DNA of 64,000 nt, from positions 974,380 through 1,038,379 of the forward strand of contig NZ_LSNE01000003.1 in NCBI RefSeq assembly GCF_001565895.1, in the 5' to 3' direction. Position numbers and translations under genes: made by a program. How positions within the stretch are numbered: the first letter of the stretch is position 1; the number at the start of each line of letters is the position of its first letter. The notes beneath the pieces are model-generated. The model saw nothing but the letters and a program-made list of their open reading frames with translations. It was not told the origin of the DNA and did not search any database. Shown here piece by piece: positions 18,940-27,588 of this stretch. Origin of the DNA: Paraglaciecola hydrolytica (lineage in GTDB: Bacteria > Pseudomonadota > Gammaproteobacteria > Enterobacterales > Alteromonadaceae).

Positions 18940-19248
18940 TTAGCGTACGCTGCGTTGAAACTGCCCTAAGGTCGAAAGTAACAATTCCATTTTTTTAACT
19001 ATGGGAGCCAGCGCGGTTTTTTGCGTTTCATCGTCTAGTTCGGTTAGTTGTTTGATGTCGCTGGCCAGTTCTTCAACATAGGCTTTAAAAAACTTTCCCT
19101 GATGACTAAAACCTGAATCAGAGGGGAAAATGGCTGTGAACTTGCCCTTTCCATCAGTGCGTAAGCGGCTGATTGCTTCATCTGCATCAATGGCTTTGCG
19201 GTAAATAAGCTGCATATTTTCAGTTAATTTTTCAATAATGATATTCAT
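18940..19248 (-). CDS. Small hypothetical helical protein
   Basis: A 102-residue, probably cytoplasmic, mostly helical protein. An ATG at 19248 is chosen because it begins a coherent helix (MNIIIEKLTE); the frame is open upstream to 19374, but that part would overlap the divergent gene at 19341. No family is recognised with certainty. The C-terminal half is a heptad-like amphipathic segment (about residues 53-98) ending in basic residues. It is divergent from a YjfB-like gene, 92 bases apart. Confidence 0.55.
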   Translation of the reverse strand: MNIIIEKLTENMQLIYRKAIDADEAISRLRTDGKGKFTAIFPSDSGFSHQGKFFKAYVEELASDIKQLTELDDETQKTALAPIVKKMELLLSTLGQFQRSVR

Positions 19249-19340
19249 GGCTAAAGTTTTTCTATAGTTGGTCGATAACGTAGCGAGGCGGGCAATTCTG
19301 CCCGTTTTTAAACCTTGCGACAAGCAATAGGGGAGTTGGT

Positions 19341-19529
19341 ATGGATATTCAAGGGGCTGGTTCCTCTGGTGCATCCGGTGCGGCGCTTGAAGTAAAAGCT
19401 TTGCAACTTGCTAAATCACAGCAAGAACGTGAAGGTAAAGCGACGCTTCAACTGCTGGATTCAGCAGCTGACGTGCCAAAAATATCGGCCAATGGGACAT
19501 TAGGATCTAACGTGGATACTTTTGCCTGA
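19341..19529 (+). CDS. YjfB-like putative motility protein
   Basis: A 62-residue protein. The region about residues 14-42 (AALEVKALQLAKSQQER...TLQLLDSA) has the helical pattern of YjfB-family (PF14070) small proteins, often called putative motility proteins. These share the V..A.DLQ..QG..LL.LL.SA layout. The C-terminus NTLGSNVDT-like tail also fits. Function in the family is essentially unknown; it is sometimes linked to flagellar regulons. It is a single gene followed by a strong stem-loop. Confidence 0.6.
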   Translation: MDIQGAGSSGASGAALEVKALQLAKSQQEREGKATLQLLDSAADVPKISANGTLGSNVDTFA

Positions 19530-19545
19530 TATTGACCTCATGGCT

Positions 19546-19600
19546 CTTCATATTCTTAATGGCTGGTTTTACTAGCTAAGAGTATGAAGGGTTATTTTTT
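19546..19600 (+). terminator. Stem-loop terminator
   Basis: A 13-bp stem (19546-19558 with 19577-19589, one mismatch) and an 18-base loop, followed shortly by TTTTTT at 19595-19600. It ends the YjfB-like gene before convergent epmB. Confidence 0.75.
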
Positions 19601-19607
19601 GTAAACC

Positions 19608-20633
19608 CTAAGGCTGTAACAACAAATCCAGTGGTGTTTTACCTGGTTGTCCTGCGATTTCTCTCACTAATTTAGGTACTAGATAGCCTGGTAGCCGTTT
19701 GATCAAACCTGCCATTAATAATCTTGCCTCTTGCTCGTCTGTATCAAAATGACTGGCACCCTGTACTTTATCTAACAGATGCAAGTAATAAGGCAGTATG
19801 CCGCCTTCAAACAAGGCCTCGCTTAAGGCGACTTGTTGTTCAACCTCATCATTAATGCCTTTGAGTAACACTGTCTGATTCAGCAAAGTGACTCCAGCTT
19901 GCTTGAGCTTTGCCATGGCGCGCTTGACAGATTCATCTATTTCATTGGCGTGATTAATATGCAGTACCATGACAGGTTTGAGTCGGGTATTGGTCAGCCA
20001 ACTGATTAACTCGTTGGTAATGCGAGAGGGGATCACGACCGGTAAACGAGTATGAATGCGTAAACGGGTAATATGGGGGATAGTGGCAATTTCTTGAGTT
20101 AACCACGCTAAAAAATCATCTTTGGCCATCAAAGGATCGCCACCAGAATAAATGACTTCATTGAGTTGGGTATCTGCTCTTATGTAGTCCAAAGCTGTCA
20201 CCCATTCAGCGCGATTTAAATGGTTGTCGGCATAAGGAAAGTGCCGTCTGAAACAATATCGGCAATTTACCGCGCAGCCTCCACGGATCAACATTAACAG
20301 ACGGCTTTGGTATTTATGTAGGATACCGGGTTGACTGTTTTGATGCTCACCTAGAGGATCGGTGCTGTAGTTATCGTTGTTATTAAATTCTAACTGGCTG
20401 GTAAAAACCTGTTTAAACAAAGGATCATGGCGATCATTTTTAGCCATACGTGCAGCAAAAGGACGCGGTATGCGCAAGGGAAATAAGGCCCTAGCTTTGA
20501 TGTCTTCATCAAACTCTGCCAGCGGAAGTTGCAGGTAGTTAAGTAGCTCAACGGGGTCAGAAAAGGCCATTGCCAGTTCTTTTTGCCAGTTATGCTCTAC
20601 AGCGATGATTTTTTTAGGTATTATTGCCAACAA
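19608..20633 (-). CDS. epmB: EF-P lysine 2,3-aminomutase EpmB
   Basis: A 341-residue radical SAM enzyme that isomerises (S)-alpha-lysine to (R)-beta-lysine for EF-P modification. The 4Fe-4S cluster motif is C120-x3-C124-x2-C127 in CAVNCRYC, followed by RRHFPY. The SAM site GGDPLMAKD and PLP-binding features of the aminomutase family follow. It is shorter than clostridial lysine aminomutases, as usual for EpmB (about 340). It is divergent from efp by 35 bases, and epmA lies just downstream of efp, so the whole pathway is clustered. Confidence 0.95.
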   Translation of the reverse strand: MLAIIPKKIIAVEHNWQKELAMAFSDPVELLNYLQLPLAEFDEDIKARALFPLRIPRPFAARMAKNDRHDPLFKQVFTSQLEFNNNDNYSTDPLGEHQNSQPGILHKYQSRLLMLIRGGCAVNCRYCFRRHFPYADNHLNRAEWVTALDYIRADTQLNEVIYSGGDPLMAKDDFLAWLTQEIATIPHITRLRIHTRLPVVIPSRITNELISWLTNTRLKPVMVLHINHANEIDESVKRAMAKLKQAGVTLLNQTVLLKGINDEVEQQVALSEALFEGGILPYYLHLLDKVQGASHFDTDEQEARLLMAGLIKRLPGYLVPKLVREIAGQPGKTPLDLLLQP

Positions 20634-20668
20634 TTAGAGACTCAGCATAGTTATATTTACGAGGATAC

Positions 20669-21238
20669 ATGGCTACTATAGGTACAAACGAATTTAAAGC
20701 GGGCCTTAAAATAATGCTCGACGGCGAGCCTACTAACATTCTTGAAAACGAATTTGTTAAGCCAGGTAAAGGACAAGCCTTTAGTCGGGTTAGGTTACGT
20801 AAACTAATTTCCAACAAAGTGCTTGAAAAAACCTTTAAATCCAATGAAACATTTGAAACTGCCGACGTCATGGACGTTGAACTCGCTTATTTATATTCAG
20901 ATGGCGAATTCTGGCACTTCATGAACAATGATACGTTTGAGCAAATCGCTGCTGATTCTAAAGCATTGGGCGACAATCTTAAATGGTTGGTTGAAAACAA
21001 TCTTTGTACTATTACTTTATGGAATGGTATTCCGATTACAGTATATCCCCCTAACTTTGTTGAATTAGAAATTGTGCAAACCGATCCAGGTTTGAAAGGT
21101 GATACCGCTGGCACAGGTGGCAAACCAGCTACATTATCTACCGGAGCTGTGGTACGTGTACCTTTGTTTGTGCAACAAGGTGAAATCGTTAAGGTTGATA
21201 CCCGTAGTGGCGAATATGTGTCACGAGCGCAAAAGTAA
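20669..21238 (+). CDS. efp: Translation elongation factor P
   Basis: A 189-residue EF-P, which relieves ribosome stalling at polyproline motifs. Three beta-barrel domains are present at full length. The modifiable K34 lies in the loop PGKGQA (residues 32-37), the form that is beta-lysylated by EpmA. C-terminal signature motifs include [13 protein letters not shown] and [10 protein letters not shown]. It is divergent from epmB and followed by its own terminator before epmA. Confidence 0.97.
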   Translation: MATIGTNEFKAGLKIMLDGEPTNILENEFVKPGKGQAFSRVRLRKLISNKVLEKTFKSNETFETADVMDVELAYLYSDGEFWHFMNNDTFEQIAADSKALGDNLKWLVENNLCTITLWNGIPITVYPPNFVELEIVQTDPGLKGDTAGTGGKPATLSTGAVVRVPLFVQQGEIVKVDTRSGEYVSRAQK

Positions 21239-21258
21239 TTTTAAGAGTTAACTTTTAG

Positions 21259-21283
21259 AAAGCTCACTTAGGTGAGCTTTTTT
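21259..21283 (+). terminator. Rho-independent terminator of efp
   Basis: A stem AAGCTCAC/GTGAGCTT with a 4-base loop and a run of six T (21278-21283), between efp and epmA. Confidence 0.9.
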
Positions 21284-21315
21284 GTTACTGGCAACTTTCG
21301 AGTGTAAACAACTCT

Positions 21316-22293
21316 ATGACACATACTATTGATTGGCGCCCTTCGGCCAGTATAGAAACCTTACAGCAGCGCGCTAACATTATCCGTCAGATAAGAGATT
21401 TTTTTTATCAGCGAGAGGTATTGGAAGTAGACACCCCTGCCTTAAGTCATGCCAGTGTGACTGACTTACATTTACGGGCTTTTAGTACCCAGTTCAATGA
21501 TCCCGGTGCACCAAAGGCATCAACACTTTATCTGCAAACCTCACCTGAGTTTGCCATGAAACGGCTATTGTGTGCAGGCAGTGGAGCGATTTTTCAGCTC
21601 AGTAAAGCCTTTCGTAATGAAGAAGCGGGACGTTGGCATAATCCCGAATTTACGATGCTCGAATGGTACAGACCGGATTTTGACCATTTTATGCTAATGG
21701 ATGAAATGGACGACTTGGTAATGCCCATATTGGCTACAGGTAAGGCTCAAAGGCTGACTTACCAACAAGCCTTTATGCAAGTGCTGGCTTGTGATCCTAT
21801 TGCTACAGATTTGGTCGAACTACAAAGATTATGTGTGGAATTGGGTTATGCAGAGCTAGCTGTTAAGGAAGACGACAAGGATGTATTGCTCAATTTATTG
21901 TTTAGCCAACATATTGAACCAGCGATCAGTCAGCAGCAGCCGTGTTTTGTTTATGACTTCCCGGCTAGTCAGGCGGCTCTAGCCAAGCTTAATCCTGAAG
22001 ATCCCAGAGTCGCACAGCGCTTTGAGCTGTATTATAAGGGAGTCGAACTCGCCAATGGTTTTCATGAATTGTCTGATCCACAGGAACAGCGCCAGCGCTT
22101 TTTGCAAGACAATATCAAAAGGCAGCAGCATGGCTTACCCATAATTGCGGTAGACGAATATTTTTTGGCCGCGCTGGAAAATGGTTTGCCGCCCTGTGCT
22201 GGCGTAGCATTAGGCGTTGATCGATTGCTTATGTTGGCTTTGGATTGCAAACGAGTATCCCAAGTCTTGGCTTTTAGTCATACAAACGCTTAA
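21316..22293 (+). CDS. epmA: EF-P--(R)-beta-lysine ligase EpmA
   Basis: A 325-residue class II lysyl-tRNA-synthetase paralogue lacking the anticodon-binding domain (PoxA/GenX/YjeA). It activates (R)-beta-lysine and attaches it to K34 of EF-P. Motif 2 is seen as [14 protein letters not shown] and motif 3 as [12 protein letters not shown] near the C-terminus. The length equals the family norm. It is 78 bases after efp, separated by a terminator, so it may have its own promoter or depend on read-through. Confidence 0.95.
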   Translation: MTHTIDWRPSASIETLQQRANIIRQIRDFFYQREVLEVDTPALSHASVTDLHLRAFSTQFNDPGAPKASTLYLQTSPEFAMKRLLCAGSGAIFQLSKAFRNEEAGRWHNPEFTMLEWYRPDFDHFMLMDEMDDLVMPILATGKAQRLTYQQAFMQVLACDPIATDLVELQRLCVELGYAELAVKEDDKDVLLNLLFSQHIEPAISQQQPCFVYDFPASQAALAKLNPEDPRVAQRFELYYKGVELANGFHELSDPQEQRQRFLQDNIKRQQHGLPIIAVDEYFLAALENGLPPCAGVALGVDRLLMLALDCKRVSQVLAFSHTNA

Positions 22294-22337
22294 AGTAGGT
22301 AATGCATTGCTTCTTCATCAATTTTTAAAGGTTAATT

Positions 22338-22772
22338 ATGCAAAACGATTCAATCCAGCTTTATCAACAAGAATGGACAACTCTGCAAAATCAATTTGAT
22401 AGCTACGAGAAGTTTTCGTTAGTGATCAAATTACTGAATATTTCTCTCAGTTCACTGTTGCTATTTTATTGGCAGGCAGGGCTGTGGACGGTACTCGTTA
22501 CCGGCATGTTATGGTTACAAGATGCTATCTGGAAGACTTTTCAGGATCGTATTAATCAACGTTTACTGTTAATAGAAGAGGCACTGAAACAAGCTTTGAC
22601 TAACAACGAAAGCGAGGAAGTTTTGCCCTTGCAGTTTAATCAAAGCTGGTCTTTGTCACGTTCCAGTGTCACATCATTATTTAATGAATATCTGACTCAG
22701 GCTTTAAAACCCACAGTCGCTTATCCTCATGTGGCGTTGATAGCCTTAAGTCTATTATTTGGTATTTTTTAG
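22338..22772 (+). CDS. Conserved small membrane protein, unknown function
   Basis: A 144-residue protein with two hydrophobic segments close together (about residues 28-62) and one at the C-terminal end (about 130-144). A charged helical region between them (about 65-100) contains RINQRLLLIEEALKQAL. No family is recognised. A TTAAAGGTTAATT stretch gives a moderate ribosome site. It lies 44 bases after epmA and 21 bases before an acetyltransferase, possibly as part of one transcript. Confidence 0.65.
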   Translation: MQNDSIQLYQQEWTTLQNQFDSYEKFSLVIKLLNISLSSLLLFYWQAGLWTVLVTGMLWLQDAIWKTFQDRINQRLLLIEEALKQALTNNESEEVLPLQFNQSWSLSRSSVTSLFNEYLTQALKPTVAYPHVALIALSLLFGIF

Positions 22773-22793
22773 TTTTTTCATGTTGAGAAAAAA

Positions 22794-23309
22794 ATGGAAG
22801 ACTTATTTACCAGCAGATTAAAACTCAGAGCTTTAACACTGAAAGATGCGCCTTTTATATATGAGCTAGTGACAGATCCAGACTGGCTGACCTACATAGG
22901 CGACAAAGGTGTGCATAATATTGATGATGCCAAAAGCTATATTATCAATGGCCCGCAAACAATGTATCAACAATATGGTTTTGGTTTGCTGGTGGTTGAA
23001 ACCATTGAGCACAAAAAGCCGCTAGGTTTATGTGGTTTATTGCAGCGCGACAATCTAACAATGCCAGATATTGGTTTTGCTTATCTACCCGCAGCTAGAG
23101 GTCAAGGTTTTGCCACAGAAGCCGCGCAAGCAGTGATTGATTATGCTTTTAAGCAACTGAATGTTGAGCACTTAGCAGGCATCACCACCCCGCATAATCA
23201 GGCATCAATTAAACTATTACAAAAACTGGGATTTGTTTTTGTGGGTAGCCACCAAATGAGTCAAGATTCAGCGCACAGCAATCTGTATCAACGGACTAAA
23301 ACTGCATAG
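22794..23309 (+). CDS. GNAT N-acetyltransferase, RimJ/RimL-like
   Basis: A 171-residue GNAT acetyltransferase of the RimJ/RimL subgroup. It opens with TSRLKLRALTLKDAPFI. The acetyl-CoA pyrophosphate loop is ARGQGFATEA (about residues 102-111), and the C-terminal part contains NQASIKLLQKLGF, the usual motif B. The substrate is unknown: it could be an N-terminal amine of a ribosomal protein or a small molecule. Its 3' end overlaps the end of the convergent cyclophilin gene by 14 bases. Confidence 0.88.
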   Translation: MEDLFTSRLKLRALTLKDAPFIYELVTDPDWLTYIGDKGVHNIDDAKSYIINGPQTMYQQYGFGLLVVETIEHKKPLGLCGLLQRDNLTMPDIGFAYLPAARGQGFATEAAQAVIDYAFKQLNVEHLAGITTPHNQASIKLLQKLGFVFVGSHQMSQDSAHSNLYQRTKTA

Positions 23310-23898
23310 GCAGAATAGTTACTTTGTTTAAAATAACCTTTTCGACAGGAACATCGGGCCAGCCATAGGTTGGGTCGATATCAGTGGGTGTTAAGGATAT
23401 TTTATCCAGCACTTCATAACCTTCTACTACCGAACCAAAAACGGTATAACCCCAATCTCGGCCTGGATCTAAGCTGACATTGTCTTCCATATTAAAAAAG
23501 AACTGTCGATTTGCCGAGTGAGGATCGTTTTGCCGTGCCATGGCCAGACTATATTTCTGGTTTTTTAAACCATTACCTGACTCATTGATGATATTACCGT
23601 AGGAGCCTAAGGTCGCAAATTTCTCATCATAACCGCCGCCCTGCACCACAAAATCGGCAATTACTCGATGAAAGATCGTACCTTCATAACCGCGCTTAAG
23701 GGCATAACGTAAAAAATTGTTCACAGCCAGCGGTGCCTTTGAGCGGTTGAGTTCAACGATAATGTCGCCCATGGTGGTTTCAAATTTTACTCTGGGATAA
23801 TAATTATCGGCTTGAATTTGCGAACCATCGTCTTTGACTGCGGCCCAACTTACACTCGAAACCAATAACAGAATAGATATAAAGATGCTGCGAAACAT
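23296..23898 (-). CDS. Periplasmic cyclophilin-type peptidyl-prolyl isomerase
   Basis: A 200-residue exported cyclophilin. A signal peptide occupies residues 1-19 (ending SWA). The domain starts near residue 35 with KFETTMGDIIVEL and contains the catalytic-site motif IFHRVIADFVVQGG and the RQNDPHSANRQFFFN segment. A late GRDWGYTVFG strand is typical of PpiA/PpiB. It isomerises X-Pro bonds in envelope proteins. It is probably a single gene; the 3' end overlaps the acetyltransferase gene. Confidence 0.92.
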   Translation of the reverse strand: MFRSIFISILLLVSSVSWAAVKDDGSQIQADNYYPRVKFETTMGDIIVELNRSKAPLAVNNFLRYALKRGYEGTIFHRVIADFVVQGGGYDEKFATLGSYGNIINESGNGLKNQKYSLAMARQNDPHSANRQFFFNMEDNVSLDPGRDWGYTVFGSVVEGYEVLDKISLTPTDIDPTYGWPDVPVEKVILNKVTILPMQF

Positions 23899-24139
23899 GA
23901 GAAAGCCTTTTTAAATTCAAAGTAGTGGTGACATTACGGGGCTGAAACTAGCAAATTTCCACACTTTCTAAAAGTGAAAATAATATTTTACTCATTTTGT
24001 TGAACGCTTGATGATATTCGTTGGTGAGACGGATTGACATGCTCATCGCCGCTTTTTTTGTAGAACTGAGTCGGCGGTTTTTGGCACTAAGTCGTATTAA
24101 ACTAGTTAATAAGGGGTTGCTAAAGAAAGTGCATAAAAG

Positions 24140-24165
24140 GCAACACATGTTTCAATATGTGTTGC
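24140..24165. terminator. Stem-loop terminator after the Pro/Gly-rich protein gene
   Basis: An inverted repeat GCAACACAT / ATGTGTTGC with a loop of about eight bases, lying just after the stop at 24178 on the minus strand and followed there by CTTTTAT. On the plus strand TTTATTT follows, so it could work in both directions. The surrounding 23899-24177 stretch holds no convincing gene. Confidence 0.7.
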
Positions 24166-24177
24166 TTTATTTAATCA

Positions 24178-24531
24178 TTAAGCAAAAACATCAATAATAT
24201 TTTGACTATTTGATTGACTTGAATTTCCTGAGACACTTTTTAGAGCGCTCAAAAACGATTTGCCCAACTCTTCGTCAGACATGGATGACGCACTGCTTTT
24301 GAGCTCATTTAAGATACTTTTTAGTTCATCTTGTTGCTCTTTGCTCAAGGATTCCAAGGTGGCAGAAACGCTATCTTGTTCATCCTCAGATAACGTTGAT
24401 ACCGCACTTTCTAAACCAGGTGGAGGCCCGCCAGGAGGTGGCCCACCATTTGGTGGAGGGGGACGCTGACCGCTTTGAACGGCAGTGTTGGCAGCCGTAA
24501 ATATTTGGCTACTTGCACCATCTATTTGCAT
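24178..24531 (-). CDS. Small Pro/Gly-rich hypothetical protein
   Basis: A 117-residue protein without a signal peptide. Residues 1-20 (MQIDGASSQIFTAANTA) resemble the start of small motility-type proteins. Residues 22-39 are a Pro/Gly-rich linker (PPPPNGG, PPPGGPPPG). Residues 40-105 form acidic helices with ESLSKEQQDELKSIL and a helix of SDEELGKSFLSALK type, possibly an EF-hand-like helix pair without the calcium loop. No family is recognised. A terminator follows, and it starts 71 bases downstream of the next secreted-protein gene. Confidence 0.6.
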   Translation of the reverse strand: MQIDGASSQIFTAANTAVQSGQRPPPPNGGPPPGGPPPGLESAVSTLSEDEQDSVSATLESLSKEQQDELKSILNELKSSASSMSDEELGKSFLSALKSVSGNSSQSNSQNIIDVFA

Positions 24532-24602
24532 ATTAAGTACTCCGATTGATTTTAAATTTATGTGTAAGACTCAGCTTGCACAAGATGCTACCTCACTACT
24601 TC

Positions 24603-24863
24603 CTAGTCTTTTTTAGGGCCTTGGCGTCCGCCATTCGCGGGCACAGCCACAAGTTGCTCTTCAATTTTTTTGCAGGTGCCTTCAAGTGTATCGCCACGGC
24701 GAGTTTCAAAACTTACTGTGTCTCCTTCAGACTTTCCTTCACAGGCTTTGATGGCCTCAGGGGGAGGCGTATTACCACGTTTTTGACTGTCTTGCTGGGC
24801 TAGTGCATTACCTGTTAGCAAGGTAAAAGCGGCGCATAAAATAACGATATTAAATTTTTTCAT
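24603..24863 (-). CDS. Small secreted protein with one cysteine pair
   Basis: An 86-residue exported protein with signal peptide 1-22 (ending ALA). The mature part follows the pattern A-C-x2-K-x3-D-x-V-x-F ... G-x-C-K-x5-L-x-A-V. The pattern aligns without gaps around each cysteine with the neighbouring 97-residue protein at 24990-25283, where V and A are replaced by cysteines. It therefore looks like a divergent paralogue that has lost one disulfide. Such short proteins often accompany YHYH lipoproteins, but the role is unknown. Confidence 0.65.
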   Translation of the reverse strand: MKKFNIVILCAAFTLLTGNALAQQDSQKRGNTPPPEAIKACEGKSEGDTVSFETRRGDTLEGTCKKIEEQLVAVPANGGRQGPKKD

Positions 24864-24989
24864 ATTGTTTCCAATTAGCGGGTTGATTCAAGTTCAAATA
24901 TGCCAAAAGAGTGTGCAGAACCTGTGCAGGTTTTATGGATAAATAGGGGATTATGCATATTATGAGATGCCACTTTTTAGCAAATAGTT

Positions 24990-25283
24990 TCATTGAATTG
25001 TTTTGCTAGTTTCAAGCTGATGTTGATGACTCAAAAGAGGTTCGGATATTTGATGAAATATACTGTTTGAACGCTCTATTGGCTGGTTACGTACACACAT
25101 CATGGCTTCCAAAATTAAGCGGCAATTGCCTTTATAACGATCGGCCACTTGGTTTTGATATTCACAGGCATCATTCACTTGTTTATCTGTGCAGGCAAGC
25201 ATTGCCGCATCTTCGATATGGCCTTGATGGGCAAGGGCAGTACTACTAAGTAACATAGCCAAAATTAAATAAATTGATTTCAT
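24990..25283 (-). CDS. Small secreted four-cysteine protein
   Basis: A 97-residue exported protein. The ATG at 25283 begins a signal peptide (MKSIYLILAMLLSSTALA). An upstream extension of the frame lies inside the YHYH gene and is rejected. The mature part has four cysteines in the pattern AC-x3-K-x3-D-x-C-x-Y ... G-x-CR-x6-MC-V, plus histidines at both ends (HQGH near the N-terminus, HQHQ near the C-terminus) that could bind metal. Its start overlaps the stop of the upstream YHYH lipoprotein gene (TAATG), so the two are translationally coupled. Confidence 0.7.
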   Translation of the reverse strand: MKSIYLILAMLLSSTALAHQGHIEDAAMLACTDKQVNDACEYQNQVADRYKGNCRLILEAMMCVRNQPIERSNSIFHQISEPLLSHQHQLETSKTIQ

Positions 25284-26263
25284 TATTGCGTCTCGCTGAT
25301 CGAGCCTTGAGCGCCATGAAAACAGCCAATAAACATATTTTCTCCGGCACTGGCTGAATGATAATGATAACCACGTATTTCGTCGCTGTGACCACGACAC
25401 TCATCTAAGTCTGTTTCTTCAAACCCACTAGCATCTAACATGGCAAAAATACCGTAGCCGTCTAAGGCAAAACCCAATAAACTCGCGTGACCGTCTATTT
25501 GTGAACTCAGTTCTGTACAGCCAGTTGAGGCATGATAGTGATAACCTTCAAATGGATTTATGTGTCCCCCACAGTCATCAAAAGCAGCAATCGTGTAGTT
25601 TGCTAGTATGGCGTTGACGGGGGCGGCTGGTGCGAAGACTACTCCATCAAGGCTGACCCCAAGGTCACTATTGATATTGGCGGGGTTATTTAATACAACA
25701 GGAGACGTTGGGATCAAAAAGGTTTGTGATATGCCGCCACGAACATAGTCTAAAGAACATTGCACACAGTAATTTTGATAGGCGGGATCAACATTGGGTC
25801 TTGCTGCTGCTTCACAGGCTGCCTGAGTATTAGTGATATTAACCAAACCTGTTTCTACATTATACAACTGCCAACCGCTACCGTATAAGCTATCGAGTTT
25901 AAGGATAAAGTCACCGTCAATATCATAGACTTCACCGCTACCATCAAACCAAATACCACCTTCAGAGGCATCGGAAGTAATACTGGGGGGACAAAACGGA
26001 CCAACCTCGCGGTTAGCTGGTTTTCCTGCAATCACCACTTTATAACAGGTGCTTACCGTACCATTGGATAAGGTACAAGATTGAGTGCTGATGTCTTCAA
26101 GTAGGGCATCAGCAATAAAAAATTCTGGGTCAAAAAAACTACTGGTGGTTGTGGTTGGACTCGCATCTTCTATTGCTGAGTCACTACCGCTACCACATGC
26201 ACTTAACACACAAGCCAGCATGCTGCTTACGATAAGGGGATAACAATTTAGCAATTTTAGCAT
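25283..26263 (-). CDS. YHYH-domain lipoprotein
   Basis: A 326-residue lipoprotein with lipobox LSAC (C23). The C-terminal half contains two copies of the family signature, GYHYHASTG and GYHYHSASA, each preceded by an acidic H-containing stretch (DDCGGHINPFEG and DECRGHSDEIRG). This is the hallmark of the YHYH family (PF14240), suspected to bind metal. It has many cysteines for an envelope protein. It is coupled to the four-cysteine gene downstream. Function is not established for the family. Confidence 0.85.
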   Translation of the reverse strand: MLKLLNCYPLIVSSMLACVLSACGSGSDSAIEDASPTTTTSSFFDPEFFIADALLEDISTQSCTLSNGTVSTCYKVVIAGKPANREVGPFCPPSITSDASEGGIWFDGSGEVYDIDGDFILKLDSLYGSGWQLYNVETGLVNITNTQAACEAAARPNVDPAYQNYCVQCSLDYVRGGISQTFLIPTSPVVLNNPANINSDLGVSLDGVVFAPAAPVNAILANYTIAAFDDCGGHINPFEGYHYHASTGCTELSSQIDGHASLLGFALDGYGIFAMLDASGFEETDLDECRGHSDEIRGYHYHSASAGENMFIGCFHGAQGSISETQ

Positions 26264-26411
26264 CGCAACTATCCTAATCTCTAATAATCGGATGCTAAGG
26301 TTAACAATGAAAAGTGCAGTTTATGTGCAGATTGTGCACATCTTTGCGTGATTTTCGAATATTTTAAATTACTGATGGCAAACGGAATATTTGGCAGATA
26401 TCCACTAAATT

Positions 26412-27557
26412 TTATTTAGTGGCAGTGAAAATACTGAATTTTTGATTGGTCGCCGTTTGTTTAACTGCACGAAACATGCGTTTGAGTTTAACGGGATAGT
26501 CTAGATGGCGGTTACCCACTACGATTAATTCTCCACCATTGGCTAAAGCTTTTTTGGCGTCGCTAAACATTTGCAAGGCGATATGGTCGGTGATGGCATT
26601 TTGTTGATGAAAAGGTGGATTGCACAATACAAGATCAACGGCTTGGTGCTCAGCTTGATTGAGAAATTCATCCAGACAATTACTGACTTGGAATTCACAA
26701 CGTGGCAGAGCCTCTGGTAAATTGCGTTGGACATTTTCTTGCGCAGACGCAACCGCCATATAGGACTCATCCACAAAGATCACTTTTGACTCAGGGTATT
26801 TGTACAAGATACTTAAACCTAACACTCCATTGCCACAACCCAAGTCAATCAGGGTTTTACCATTAGCTTTAGGCAAATATTGCAGCATAAAACGGGCGCC
26901 GATGTCTAATTGCTGACGGGCAAAGACATTGGCATGATTACTTAATTCAAACTTAGGACTTTCACTAAACCAGTGGGTGGGATAAGGACTTTTATGTTTG
27001 GGTTTGCCTGTCGGTTGGCAAAAAATCAGTCTGGCCTTCTTTTTAGCCAGTGATGTGGTGGTAATGCCAAGATACTTTTCGAACAAGGCCAAAGTCGATT
27101 TTTGAATAGCATTGGCTTTAGCTGCGGCAATAATCAACGTTTGTGGGCCTACAGAATCCTGCAGATCGATTAATTGTTGTTCTAATAAAGCAGTGGTTTT
27201 AGGGATCTTGATCAAAACTAATTCAGTTGGCGAGATGATTTTATCCAAGGATGTGCGAAAGGTTACCAGTGCTGAATCAATATTATTAAGTGCGAGATTA
27301 TCCTGACACGAACGCAAAGCGACGTAAGAATCGCTGATCCATGTTGGTTTTTGATTGGCAAACCAACAGCTTAGCGCGCCAAAATCATCATTATAAATAC
27401 GCAGCCCTTTGGCTTTAGCTAGTTCAGGCCTTTCTTGGAGATATTCGATGATGTATTCATCAGCCGCATCCCATGCCTGCCAACTCGGGTGTTGTAGATG
27501 TTCAGGGTATCTGACTAGCTGTAGTGCTTGATCAAATAAGGTTAAACTGGCTTTCAT
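26412..27557 (-). CDS. rlmG: 23S rRNA (guanine-1835-N2)-methyltransferase RlmG
   Basis: A 381-residue SAM-dependent methyltransferase with two Rossmann-like halves, the N-terminal one degenerate, as in RlmG/RsmC. The C-terminal half carries DLGCGNG (residues 238-244) for SAM and the catalytic NPPF (313-316) used for N2-guanine methylation. The preceding region includes the HWF and EFELSNHANVF-type segments of this family. The ribosome site is AGAGG. The start codon interlocks with a possible ATG of the divergent AlkB-like gene (CATG). An inverted repeat at 26402-26422 overlaps the stop codon. Confidence 0.93.
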   Translation of the reverse strand: MKASLTLFDQALQLVRYPEHLQHPSWQAWDAADEYIIEYLQERPELAKAKGLRIYNDDFGALSCWFANQKPTWISDSYVALRSCQDNLALNNIDSALVTFRTSLDKIISPTELVLIKIPKTTALLEQQLIDLQDSVGPQTLIIAAAKANAIQKSTLALFEKYLGITTTSLAKKKARLIFCQPTGKPKHKSPYPTHWFSESPKFELSNHANVFARQQLDIGARFMLQYLPKANGKTLIDLGCGNGVLGLSILYKYPESKVIFVDESYMAVASAQENVQRNLPEALPRCEFQVSNCLDEFLNQAEHQAVDLVLCNPPFHQQNAITDHIALQMFSDAKKALANGGELIVVGNRHLDYPVKLKRMFRAVKQTATNQKFSIFTATK

Positions 27558-27588
27558 GTACGACTTTACCTCTGGTGGTTTAACGCTT

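Noticed and set aside
23948-24148. A 66-codon minus-strand frame next to the cyclophilin
   Set aside because: Composition is poor for a protein, no ribosome site is visible, and it partly covers a terminator hairpin.
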